In this document: positions 1 to 10,261 of the stretch, one piece after another
Position numbering within the stretch: the stretch's first letter is position 1
Layout of the letters: every line of letters starts with the position of its first letter
Assembly: GCA_003550325.1 (NCBI GenBank)
Contig: QKWP01000443.1
Location: 212,110 to 276,109 of the forward strand
Length of the DNA stretch: 64,000 bases
Source: Gigaspora rosea
Taxonomy: Eukaryota; Glomeromycota; Glomeromycetes; Diversisporales; Gigasporaceae
Direction of reading: 5' to 3'
Translations under genes and position numbers: made by a program
Notes under the pieces: model-generated
What the model was told of the DNA's origin: nothing
The model's database searches: none
What the model saw: the letters and a program-made list of their open reading frames with translations, nothing else

Positions 1-1084
1 ACGAAATGAGCCAACATGTGTAATATACACATACGTGTTCTCTGAACACACTATTTCATATAACGTGATATTATGTGCGGGGTTTGAAGCAGTTTACTAC
101 TCGAATCGGCACAGGTAATAAACGTAAATTCATGTGCAACTGCGAATTAGCTATTAAAACATAAATTTACATAAGTAATCAATATAAGACGAACAAGCTA
201 TTTGCATATGAGGCAAAATTTGTAAAGAATTTTTTTCATCATGAAATCATAAGATATTGCCCTTTTTTAAAAAAATTCTTTACTGACCTTTCATTCTTCA
301 CAAAATAAGCCAACACATGTAACGTACAAGTACGTGTCATCTGAATGCGCCATTTCATATGACGTTATATTACATACCACCCTTTACTATAATGTCTATA
401 CCATTTTTACCGTGTCATTCCATATACCGTTCTTGTCGTGCTACAAGATCTATGCCATTTTGAGCATTCCCGATACTGCACATTAGTAAAAAAATTTCCG
501 ATATATATAGTACCTTATAGCCCTTACCTGGCAGCAATACCCTAACCCTAACCATACAAAACCAAGTTTTGCTTCGAAGTAGTTATGAAATTTTTTAGGT
601 GGCGATTCTACCTACAACAAAAATCAGAAATATCAGCAATAACACGACATTTAAACTGTTGCATCTTTTAAAAGCGAAATTCAACACCTACCTACGAAGC
701 AGTAGAACCAGTTGACCAAAGATAACACACAAATACTGACACCAACAAACGACGACTCCAGCAAACAGACCAGCAAGGCAAAAATTAGAAACAAAACTGG
801 CAAAAGCGAAAACACCAAGCAACAGCACAAACCAATATAGTGAAAAACAAAATACGAAGTGATGCAAGAACCAGCAAAGGCAAATCAACAGTACGAATTA
901 GCAAAACCAAAAAATAAACAAAACAATGCCAGCGAAATAATGAACTACTAACAACTAATAAACAATGATGTGAAAACAATATACAACACGATACCAACAA
1001 CAACACCAAGTACATACCTACAATAGCAATGCTAAAAAAAACAATTAGTGTAAAAAAAAAATTTATGTAAACAAAAAAAACATA
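1..1084. repeat. Non-coding AT-rich region with a direct repeat pair
   Basis: No credible gene. Bases about 3-78 and 301-376 are diverged direct copies of one another (both read AAATRAGCCAACA...CATTTCATATRACGT). A short CCCTAACCCTAACC tract lies at 538-552. The rest is A-rich on this strand with scattered CAACA-type composition. Short open frames on the minus strand here are low-complexity Leu/Phe/Cys strings without family resemblance. Confidence 0.4.
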
Positions 1085-1125
1085 CAGTTAGACCTCCCTA
1101 TAGTCACACCCTATATAGTCACACC

Positions 1126-4100
1126 TAGGGATGTTACGGTCCAGTCCAGTTCAGTCTTGGTCCAAAAGACCAGTCCGGGTAGTGGACCGCGGATTGGACT
1201 ATAATAAACAGACCGGTCCGTTAAACGGTCCAGTCTAAGACCGGTCCAAGACCAGTTTTCGGACCGGTTTATTTTAGCCAATAGAAATTCAGAATTTTGG
1301 CAAAAAAAATGCAGTACAATGTACGTACGTATGTGCGTACAGAATACTTTATCTCTTAACAAACGGTATGTACAGTACTATAGTAAGGTTAATATAAAGG
1401 ATTTGTTGATCTCAAGCTTTATAATAACCAAAAAATTTCAAGTCGGATCGAAAATTTTACTGAATCATTTTTTAGGATATTTATATATTAATGTTCTTTA
1501 ATGTTCTTATAAACAAGATATAGGAGATATGATATATACAGTATAATAATAATACAACTTTTTAGATCAAGAATCTAACTAAAGGATTAAGGGAATATTT
1601 TTTTTATATTTAATTTCTACCTACTTCATTACTAATCCAGCTTTTAACACAAAGACATGCTCTTGCTGTTTCAGGATGAAGGCGGTTATGAGTTTTTGAA
1701 ATAGTATTGCCAGCTATAGAGAAAGCCTGTTCGCATGCTACACTAGTAGCTTGAATGCTAAGATCATCAGACGCCATTTTTGATAGAATTGGATAAGCTC
1801 TCTTGTTTGCTTTCCACCAATCCAGTGGGTTTGTGTCTTCTTCAACAGTATTAAATGAGAGATAATTATCTAATTCATTTAATTCATTGGTATCCATGGC
1901 TGATGATTCTATGTTATTAGTAATTGAAGGTTCTTCTGTTTCTGGTCGATTACGCAAGTTCCAAAAAAATTTTCTTGCAGTTTTAACCGGACTTTCCATG
2001 GCATTGTTAGAGGCTGGTAAGGTTTGTCCACTCTCGTGAATATATTGATTCATAGCTTCTTAAATAGCTTTTTTAGCATTAACAGCGTCTACTCTATTAA
2101 AAATTTTTAGGTTGGTACGAGTATCAAGGATGGCGGAGACGATAGAAGGCTTATCCATTATACTCCAATATTCTTCTATTTTTTCGTTTATTGCTGCTAC
2201 AGCTCTGTTTTGAGAAAACTCATCTTTCATAGTGTATGCATTTAAATGGTCTTGAATGCTTATAAACACCAAACATATATCGCCCATGGTTGGATATGAT
2301 GCAGCCGAAAGCAATTTTGTAGCAGTTTCAAGTGGTTCCAGTAAGGCAAGCACATCCTAAACATTATTATACAGTATTAGTTATTATACATTTTGTTATT
2401 TAAATTATTATAGATTTTATACACCAAATTCAAACGTATCAATAGTATAATAAGGTAAAAAATTTCAATGAAATTTTTTAATTGTATTTGTCTGAATTAG
2501 ATATACAAAATCTACATAATAATAATTTATACTTTTAAATTGCGTTGTTCATTATTATTTGGATACAGTAAACGAATAGATGAATAATTAGCAGCAAGTA
2601 CATTAAGAGCCGTTTCCATTTTTTGCATTTTTTGCAACATGTAAAAGGTACTTTTCCATCTGGTTTCGATGTCTAACTCAGGCTTAAGATATGGAATTTC
2701 TTTAAGTTCACACAGTCTACGTAGGTCATCACAGAAACGAATAGATATTTTGATTTTAGCCATTAAGTTTCGAACTTTATTCACAGAAGAATCAACCATT
2801 TCTAATCCTTTCTTCGCAGCCAAATTGAGAAAGTGAGCAGCACATCTATAATGAGAAAATCAGATATTATCAAATTCAAATTGCAGTTCCTGTGCGATTA
2901 ATCTTCCACAAACAATCATTGCGGCCTCATTGTCAGTAGTAAGTGCTAGAGTTTTATCATTGATATTAAAATGAGTAAGAATATTTTTAATAGTATCTGC
3001 TATATTTATGCCCATATGTCTATTATTAAACAGGATGATATCTAGGAGAAAATGACGCAAACTCCAATTAGTATCAACATAGTGAATTGTAACACCAAGA
3101 AATGCTTCAAAATTTAAAGAAGTCCACATATCAGCTGTCAAGGAAACCTTTCCAGGAATTTTAGCAATATCATTAACTATTATATTACGTTTATTATCAA
3201 ACTCATCTATAATTTTTGCCTTTACAGCTTGTCTTGTAGGTATCGTATACCGAGGATCGAGGAAGTTAATGAACTCCTGAATATTGAGTAGTTGAGAATA
3301 ATTTTTTTAGTTGACAAACTAGTTGCAACTAATCAATTAATCGATTAATTGTTATGTTGCAATTAATTGAATAATTGTTTTTTCGATTAATTGTAAGTTA
3401 TAACTAATCATTTAATCGATTAATCGATTAGTTGCGATTAATTATTGCGGTTTGCAAAAATATTTGAAATTTGATGATCAAAAAAAAAGAAATAAATCAA
3501 TAATTTCTGATTCTGATTTTCCGATTTTTTTAACATTTTCTTAGACTTTTAGATTAGACTTTAATATGCAAATCGCAATAATTAAAGAATTAATTAATTT
3601 TTTGCAACACTACCTGAAAATACCAATTGTCAACAACAGTAAATGGTTGCTGGTCGACAATTATTCAAGTAATTAATTTTTCATCCTGCTTTTTTTGTTC
3701 TTCACCATCATATTGATCAGTTCTGGGAAAGTGAAGAGTAGTTTGACGTTTAGCTGGTGCAATGATATTATGTCCTTTAAGATGTCTTCGTAAAGATGAA
3801 ACTCCAGTTTGATTCGAAAAAACATCTCCGCATCTTTTACACACAGGTTCTCCAGGATGAGCGGGTGTATCAAAACTGAAATAAGGCCAAATTGAACTTT
3901 TCCTAGGTCTGTTCCTTTTAATATTACTGCTTTGAGAGGGTGTGCCAATTGAGGTTTCGTGGGATATTTGGCTATTAATATCTGAGACGTTATCTTCAGG
4001 CATTCCATTGGTATCATTTTCAGGATCAGAAAAATAATCATTAGGTTCAAAGGAATTGTAATTTTCCATTTTTTTTTAGCGATTTATTTTTTTTTTTACA

Positions 4101-5127
4101 ATCAAAAAATGAAGCTTTATATATTGATATAAAATCTATCGTTGTAGATGGCTTTGATCTTATTATGATAAGTATTTTTATTTTATTTCATTTTAAATAT
4201 CAGTGTTAATCACTTTACATTCAGATTTTTGATTACAAAATATGCCCATCTATATGCGATTCTTTAGCTAAAATTAATTCTTAGAACTTTAGATACCAAA
4301 AAAAAAAAAAATCGTAGAGAAACCTCACTAAGTCCATCCTATAGGACTAAACTTTTAACAACGTGCATCTAACGAACAATAAGAAAAAAATGTATTTATA
4401 GAGATCAAGTATATTCGGGCCAGAATTTAAGAATGCATTTAGAGAAGATGCATTACAGAGGATTCTCTGTATTCAATAATTTCTTTGTTAAAGATCAATT
4501 ACACTTACTTTGATCTAAATTCCTTTAGATGTTTCCGTATATATGTTCATTGAAATAAGTTTTTACTCACGCTATCCTATTCATTTTTGATAGATGAATT
4601 ACACATTTTGAGCCTTTGCTACTAGATATCCATGGCTTTATCGCCTTTATTATGCATTATCTTTAATCTTTTTAGTACCTAGAGATATGCTAAATATGTA
4701 TTTTTTGAAAGGAATTATGAATTTGTAGTGTGCGCGTGATTCACTGGGCCAAATTCATAATAATATTGTTCTTGCCACTCAACATATGCGCAGAATCATT
4801 TTTGTGATATGTATGCTAAGTATTCGGATTTGTATTATCAATGGGAAAATATGCATTATCAGGTCATGCGCATAAATGCATATATATAAATGCGCATCGG
4901 CGCCTATCTTTAATTCAAGGAACGGGATAATAAAGCCAATTGTAATTCCATCTAATATGTATCTGACTTTTAAATTTTTTTATAATTGAATAAAGTAAGA
5001 ATTGAATTCCATATCGGTAAATTAAGGACCAGTCTGGACCTGGTCCTTAATTTTAGACCGAAAGATTACTTAACCGGTTCAAAAGACCGGTCCAGACCAC
5101 AGTTTCTGTAGGACCGTAACATCCCTA
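1126..5127 (-). mobile_element. hAT DNA transposon, 4002 bp, with 8-bp target duplication
   Basis: Perfect 17-bp terminal inverted repeats TAGGGATGTTACGGTCC / GGACCGTAACATCCCTA are flanked by an exact 8-bp duplication GTCACACC (1118-1125 and 5128-5135). Subterminal regions at 1136-1270 and 5028-5115 hold many GACCGGTCC/GGTCCAGTCC motifs in both orientations, as expected for hAT transposase binding. It encodes one minus-strand transposase gene, decayed. The exact duplication and TIRs suggest fairly recent insertion into the TAGTCACACC repeat near the left end of the enclosing element. Confidence 0.93.
1610..4069 (-). pseudogene. hAT transposase (BED zinc finger, RNase H core, dimerization domain), three in-frame stops
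   Basis: Three minus-strand exons fit: 4069-3614, 3276-2533 and 2356-1610, joined by phase-0 GT...AG introns 3277-3613 (337 bp, extremely AT-rich, full of TAATCGATTAA palindromes) and 2357-2532 (176 bp). The total, about 648 codons, matches the family. Exon 1 has a BED finger: Trp61, Cys77, Cys80, His96, His100 (CKRC...RRHLKGH). Exon 2 carries LDPRY, the first catalytic Asp region (TADMWTS), TTDNEAAM, RCAAHFLN and ETRWKSTFYML. Exon 3 ends with the hAT dimerization motif (SVACEQAFSIAGN...NRLHPETA). Three stop codons interrupt otherwise open frames: TGA at 3665-3667, TGA at 2860-2862 and TAA at 2060-2062. I see no frameshift. The protein would cut and paste the surrounding element; as it stands it is probably inactive. 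Confidence 0.88.
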
Positions 5128-6167
5128 GTCACACCTCTATTTAAGCACCCATTTTGTGCGATAGACTTAAATATAGTAAAAAAAACCACATTATAGTCAC
5201 AAATCGCTTATAATCACTATCACTATGAAAATTTGATTTTTTAACAATTTTATTAATAAAAAACCCTCATTATAGTCACCAATTTTTAACTAAATATGGA
5301 TTATATAATCTGATTGTTCAATTTTCATATTCATGTATAGAGTAATTCTATAGGCGAAATGTGGAGTGCTTCCATCTAAAATTTTTTCTTTACAAAGTTA
5401 ATGATACATGTCCACTAATTGAAAGTTGTAGAGCTCGTCAAGACGCATCTAACGGTGGTTAGATCATCCAAATCAGCCCAGTGGATGGCAAGTCATTATC
5501 GCAAAACGATTGGCTGACTATATAAAAATCCGTTACAGCGAAATGTGGAGTGCATCCATCTAAAACTTTTTTTCTTACTAAGTTAACGATACATGCCCAC
5601 TAATTGAAAGTTGTAGAGCTCTTCGAGACGCATCTAACGGTAGTTAGATCATCCAAATTGACCCAGCGGATGGTAAGATATCGTCGAAAAACGATTTGCT
5701 AACTATATAAAATCTCTTATATTGTTTACATAGAGATTTTATATAGTCGTCCAATCGTTTTTCGACGATATCTTGCCATCTATTGGGCCGATTTGAATGA
5801 TCTAACCACCGTTAGATGCGTCTCAACTAGAGTTGGGCATCGAAACCTTTTTGGCCAAATCTGAAAGTTTCAGGTTTCGGATTATAGCTTCTGAAACCTC
5901 ATCCGAAACTCCGAAACCTCATCCGAAACTCCGAAACCTCATCCGAAACCCGAAACCTTATCCAAAACCCCAAAACTATTTAAAGTTAAATTTTTACAAA
6001 ATATGTTATTGTAGAACGTGCTAACATGTTAGTATACAAATATTTGAGTCTGCCAAGGGAAAATATACATATTTACATATAGGTTATATTAGAGTTTGTA
6101 TATTTCAGTTATATTATTTATTAATAATAAATCAATAAATTATAGGAAATTATATTATCTAGTCAAT

Positions 6168-6365
6168 TTGCCAATTAAAATTCAGGATCAGGTGTAATAT
6201 GTAGATCAATTTTTTATAACAAAAACAAAAAATTGCTAAAATTGCTTCTACTTTAAAATTTTGTCCATGAAACTACTTTTTTTTATACAAAAAAAAAATT
6301 CATGCTAAATTTTATTATTAACATTTTGATTTTGCATTATAGATCATAGGTGATAATCACCCATG
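6168..6365. repeat. ATCAGGTGTAAC-type MITE, copy 1
   Basis: This copy contains CCAATTAAAATTCAGGATCA then GGTGTAATATGTAGATCAAT, and ends near GGTGATAATCACCC at 6349-6362. It aligns by eye with copies at 9001-9311, 18503-18740, 37694-37962, 39335-39535 (inverted) and 40081-40345. It lies within the hAT element 5828-6962. Confidence 0.5.
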
Positions 6366-6568
6366 ATGATTATTAGTTATTTTCTAAATTATAATATATA
6401 TAAATTATAAAGAATATTACTAACTATAACTGGTAGTGATCAATTACTAGATGCTTAAATCTTTAAAACATACTAAATAACAGGATTAGGTACTCTAAGT
6501 AAAAATGTTCAAAACATTTAAAAACCTTATAAAAACTAAAATAGAATCTCTATAACTTCATCTAACAG

Positions 6569-6742
6569 GACCCCAAAATCTACATAGATAGGGCATGTTA
6601 ATTATAAAATTACCAAAAATAGAAAGTTCTGCAGAAAAAACTTCAAAAATAAGCAAAAAAATACCATAAATAGAAAAATTTGTATAAAAAACACCAGAAA
6701 TAAGCAAACTAATACCTGATCTATCTATGCATATTTTGGGGT
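6569..6742. repeat. Small palindromic MITE (ACCCCAAAAT ends)
   Basis: The left end ACCCCAAAATCTACATAGAT is mirrored by ATCTATGCATATTTTGGGGT at the right, with AAATAAGCAAA motifs inside. A half copy recurs at 13625-13715 (GGACCCCAAAATATACATAG). It is nested inside 5828-6962, the fourth level of insertion. Confidence 0.6.
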
Positions 6743-7155
6743 TCTCACCTAATCCTAAAAATATCTAGAGGTATAATAATCACCACTAGTTATTTCTAGC
6801 AATATTCTATTATAAATTATATATTATAAATTTTCAAAATTTTAAATATAGTTTCAGGGAGTTTCGGATTATAGTTTCAGAGTTTTTGGTTTCGGGAGTT
6901 TCGTATTTTTTTAAAAATCCGAAACTAGTTTTGGATAGGTTTTGTTTTGTTGCCCAACTTTAGTCTTGACGAGCTCTACAACTTTCAATTAGTGGGCATG
7001 TATCGTTAACTTAGTAAGATAAAAGTTTTAGATTGAAGCATGCCACATTTCGCCTATAGATGACCATAAATGAGGTATTTTATTTATAGTCACACCTCTT
7101 TACAATCACCAAAATAGTGTGCGACAGACTTGGTGATTATAGAGAGGGACGACTG

Positions 7156-8550
7156 TGCTTATTTATGTGATGATCTTGCCGATCTGTATCACAGGGAAAT
7201 TCCCCCGGTTAAGTATAGTTATTCTCAAATTTTAAATAGATATAAATTATTTTATTAAATAAAAACTTAAAATAAAAAAATTATTTTATTTTTTAAAATT
7301 TGTAAATATTGATAAAACTAATGTTTTCTTATTACATCAGATTTATAAGAAATTTTTGTTCAAAAATACCTTTAAAGTTTAATGTATAATTTCAAAATAA
7401 TATCTATATATGCTTTGAAATAATGAGCACTCTGTGTAAGATCTTTAAAGCTGTGTATTAAATTTTTTAATATAGTGAATACTTTGTAAGTTAGTCAATC
7501 ATATAAATGTTATACTATATCAAAAAATTGCCCTTTGTCTAAAATAATATGTATATACATACTAGAATTAATCATGGATAGGTTGTTATAGAAAATGTAA
7601 TATAGTTAATTGCATGAGTATTATAGCATTTTGAAAAGGTAATACTGTTGATTGTGCAAGTGTTATGGAGTTTCATCTAAGTAAACATAACTGGTTTTTG
7701 CTCTAGTATAATCTATTTGGTTGAAAAATATTTTGGAATTCCAAAAGACTAGCAAAATTAATATTACAACATTATTTTGCCTATTGTAAGAAGAAACAAT
7801 CAGTAAGTAAATGAATATTAAATGTCAATTTGTAAAAAAATGTATAAATAGTTCTGCTACTATTTTTTTAAAACATAAATCTCAATTTCTTTCTAAAAAC
7901 AATTAATTAAATTGATATTATTTAATCTACAAACTTTTAAATAAATTACATCCATTGCTTAGTTTACAATTAAATTTTTTCAAATATAATCTATTCAAAC
8001 AATAACTGATTTTGAATCTACTTACTTGGAAGAATTTAATGCTTCAAAAAATTATAAAGAGTGTTTATTATTGACTCAATAATTCTTGAAAATGTATAAC
8101 CTTATTATATAATAATGAAATTGAAACTATTGATCTATATAAAAGTGAAGGCATTGACTTGAACAAAATTGAACTTGAGAATTTTGTTGAAATAATATAG
8201 AAATTAAAGAAGGTTCTATGAATATATAGAGAATAACACAATGTATTATTGCAGATGTTATTCAAGATGAGATAAAGTGCTACAATAGTATAAAAATCTA
8301 CAATTATTGAACAAATGATAGGAACATGGGAAATAGATCTATATACAGTTATAAAATACTGTGATAGCACAACAAATCTACAGCAATTGTAACAAGCAGT
8401 CAAAAATATTAATAATATTTTCAGCTTGGTGTTGTTATTTCTATTTTCTATTTAATTAGTATTAACTTTATGAGCCAAGAATAAAAAATTCACATTTAAT
8501 CAATAAAGGTACTATTTATTTTTGGATTTGTCTTTTCTGTAATAAAAAAA
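7156..8550. other. No gene seen
   Basis: AT-rich sequence with frequent stops in all frames. A 111-codon minus-strand frame at 8068-8403 has no family resemblance and is probably chance. The plus strand at 8120-8400 looks faintly coding-like (Leu/Ile/Glu-rich stretches between stops) but I cannot identify it. Confidence 0.5.
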
Positions 8551-9000
8551 GGTAGCTACTATACATACCCCCTAAATTTGCTATTTATACCCTTTATTAA
8601 AATTAAAAAATTTTAAAACTTTGAGTGAAGACATTTTGACAACTATTTGACTAAATTCAATAAACTTTTTCCTATTTGAATTATACATGGGTGGGATGAA
8701 AAGTTTTGTCAGAAGATCAATATCTTGATCATTTTTAAATATACAGTTTTAAATTTTATATATATTAATATAGCGGTTATAATGAATTTATAAAAAAAAA
8801 ATTTAATTATTTTTAATTAGATAGTTATTGAAAAAATTAGTTTTTAAATTTATTAATTTAACCAATTGAAATTTATTATTATAAAAATTTAAATTAAGTC
8901 ATTTATGTTAAAAATTTTTATATAATAAAAAAAATTATAAAACCAAAATAATGAACTATATTTATATAATTAAAATTTGAATATTTCTAATTTACACCAC

Positions 9001-9311
9001 AGGTGATTATCACCTATAATCAATTTGCCAATTAAAATTCAGGATCAGGTGTAACATGTAAATCAATCTTTGTATAACAAAACAAAGAAATTTTTAAAAA
9101 ATTGCTAAAATTGCTTCTAGCCTAAAAACTTGCATATAAAACTACTTTTTTTTATGCAAAAAAAAAAATTCTTTTGTAAAATTTTGGTATAAACTATGCC
9201 CCCTGCCCTATCCCAGTTCTTACCCTTACCCTAATATTAAAAAAATTTAACTTTTACTTAATAAAAATTGTTTGTTTTTATTTATTTATTACAGGTGATA
9301 ATCACCTGTGG
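9001..9311. repeat. ATCAGGTGTAAC-type MITE, copy 2, bracketed by GGTGATAATCACC palindromes
   Basis: AGGTGATTATCACCT opens it (9001) and AGGTGATAATCACCT closes it (9293). Between them lie CAGGATCAGGTGTAACATGT, a TTTTGTAAAATTTTGGTATA segment and a C-rich CCCCTGCCCTATCCC...CCCTTACCCTAA stretch, the same order as in the other copies. Confidence 0.6.
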
Positions 9312-9754
9312 TGAACATTAGTTAATTTCTTAAAATTTATATAAATAAATTTTATTTATAATTATTTGAAATAATTTTATTATAAATTAAATTTTTTACT
9401 ATATATAGTAATTAATTTACTAAATTTAGTAATAAAATTTATCTATATAACAATTTTTAATTTTTGGTTGTTTTAAATAAATTTAATAATTTTATTTAAA
9501 ATAGAATAGTTATAAATAAAAATTATTGCAAAATTATTATTATTATTTATAAAATTTATAAAAAAATCAAAAAATAAAAAAACTATAGCTTTGCAAAATC
9601 TAATTAACAAAGAAAAATTTTAAATTATAAATTTTTTAAATTTTAATATGTTAATTTAAAAATAAATTATATATTTAAAAACTATATAACTGATTTTAGT
9701 ATTAGTTAAATTTTTAGAAAAATTAATTAAATTTTTAAATTTTTTTTATATATA

Positions 9755-10261
9755 CTTAAGGGTAGAGTGTATGTAGATCATTTCTTTTAATAAACGAGTG
9801 ACCAAAAATATTTTTACTGCGAATTTAAAAGTTGCTACATATAAAAGTTAATTTTTTACTATATAAATTGTATTTATGTACTAAGTAAAAATTGTTCGTA
9901 ATAAAAAATTACACATATCATAAAAATTTTATTAATTTTGAATAAAATTTGATAAAGTTTTTATAGTATCAACTTTTGCGGGGGCAGGGTCTATTCTGTG
10001 GGGGCGATCACAAATTGGCCAATCAAATCACGTGTAAACAATAAGTAAAATAGGGTCACGAAGATAAAAACAACTATATCTTAGGTTCTACTGGGCCAAT
10101 TTTAATGATTCAACCAACGTTAGAATCAGAAAAACCTAATCTACAAATTTATTTAAAAAATTAATATGGTTACTTAATAAAAATTTTCTTTATTATTAAA
10201 TATAAAATTTTTAGTAACTAGTTTATTAATAGAAATGATCTACATACCCTCTACCCTTAAG
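9755..10261. mobile_element. Small TIR element (CTTAAGGGTAGAG ends)
   Basis: Inverted ends of about 31 bp: CTTAAGGGTAGAGTGTATGT... at 9755-9785 and ...ACATACCCTCTACCCTTAAG at 10231-10261. The interior has a GC-rich island (GCGGGGGCAGGG, TGTGGGGGCGATC, 9976-10010). No coding frame. Nested in the 8551-12775 palindrome. Confidence 0.65.

Larger units (their letters stand above)
5828..6962. mobile_element. Non-autonomous hAT element, 1135 bp
   Basis: Termini are TAGAGTTGGGCA and TGCCCAACTTTA, flanked by GTCTCAAC (5820-5827) and GTCTTGAC (6963-6970), an 8-bp duplication with 6 of 8 matches. Subterminal sequence consists of repeated CCGAAACCTCAT / GGTTTCGGA motifs on opposite strands. It sits inside the inverted arm of 5348-7059. 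No transposase; a short plus-strand frame at 5833-6024 is only the translation of the motif array. Confidence 0.75.
5348..7059. mobile_element. Fold-back/MITE-like element with inverted ends, interrupted
   Basis: Ends read CTATAGGCGAAATGTGG and, inverted, CCACATTTCGCCTATAG. Inside, about 180 bp is tandemly duplicated (5356-5535 and 5536-5715, each beginning GCGAAATGTGGAGTGC and containing CGCATCTAACGG) and then present inverted (5716-5827 and 6963-7056). The inverted arm is split by the hAT element 5828-6962. No coding capacity. Confidence 0.7.
1085..7155. mobile_element. Tc1/mariner (pogo/Tigger-like) TIR element, heavily nested
   Basis: The left end reads CAGTTAGACCTCCCTATAGT and the right end, reverse complemented, CAGTCGTCCCTCTCTATAAT, an inverted pair of about 23 bp starting with CAG as in pogo/Tigger elements. 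A TA dinucleotide precedes the left end (1083-1084); the right flank is TG rather than TA, so the duplication is not clean. Further TAGTCAC motifs lie internally (5128-5275 and 7084-7135). No transposase of this superfamily is visible; most of the interval is later insertions (1126-5127 and 5348-7059). Confidence 0.55.

Noticed and set aside
688-1015. Two overlapping minus-strand open frames (66 and 76 codons)
   Set aside because: Phe/Leu/Val/Cys strings produced by A- and CAA-rich plus-strand sequence; no start context, domain or conserved feature.
8068-8403. 111-codon minus-strand frame
   Set aside because: Residue composition follows the AT bias; no motif and no supporting splice signals or neighbours.
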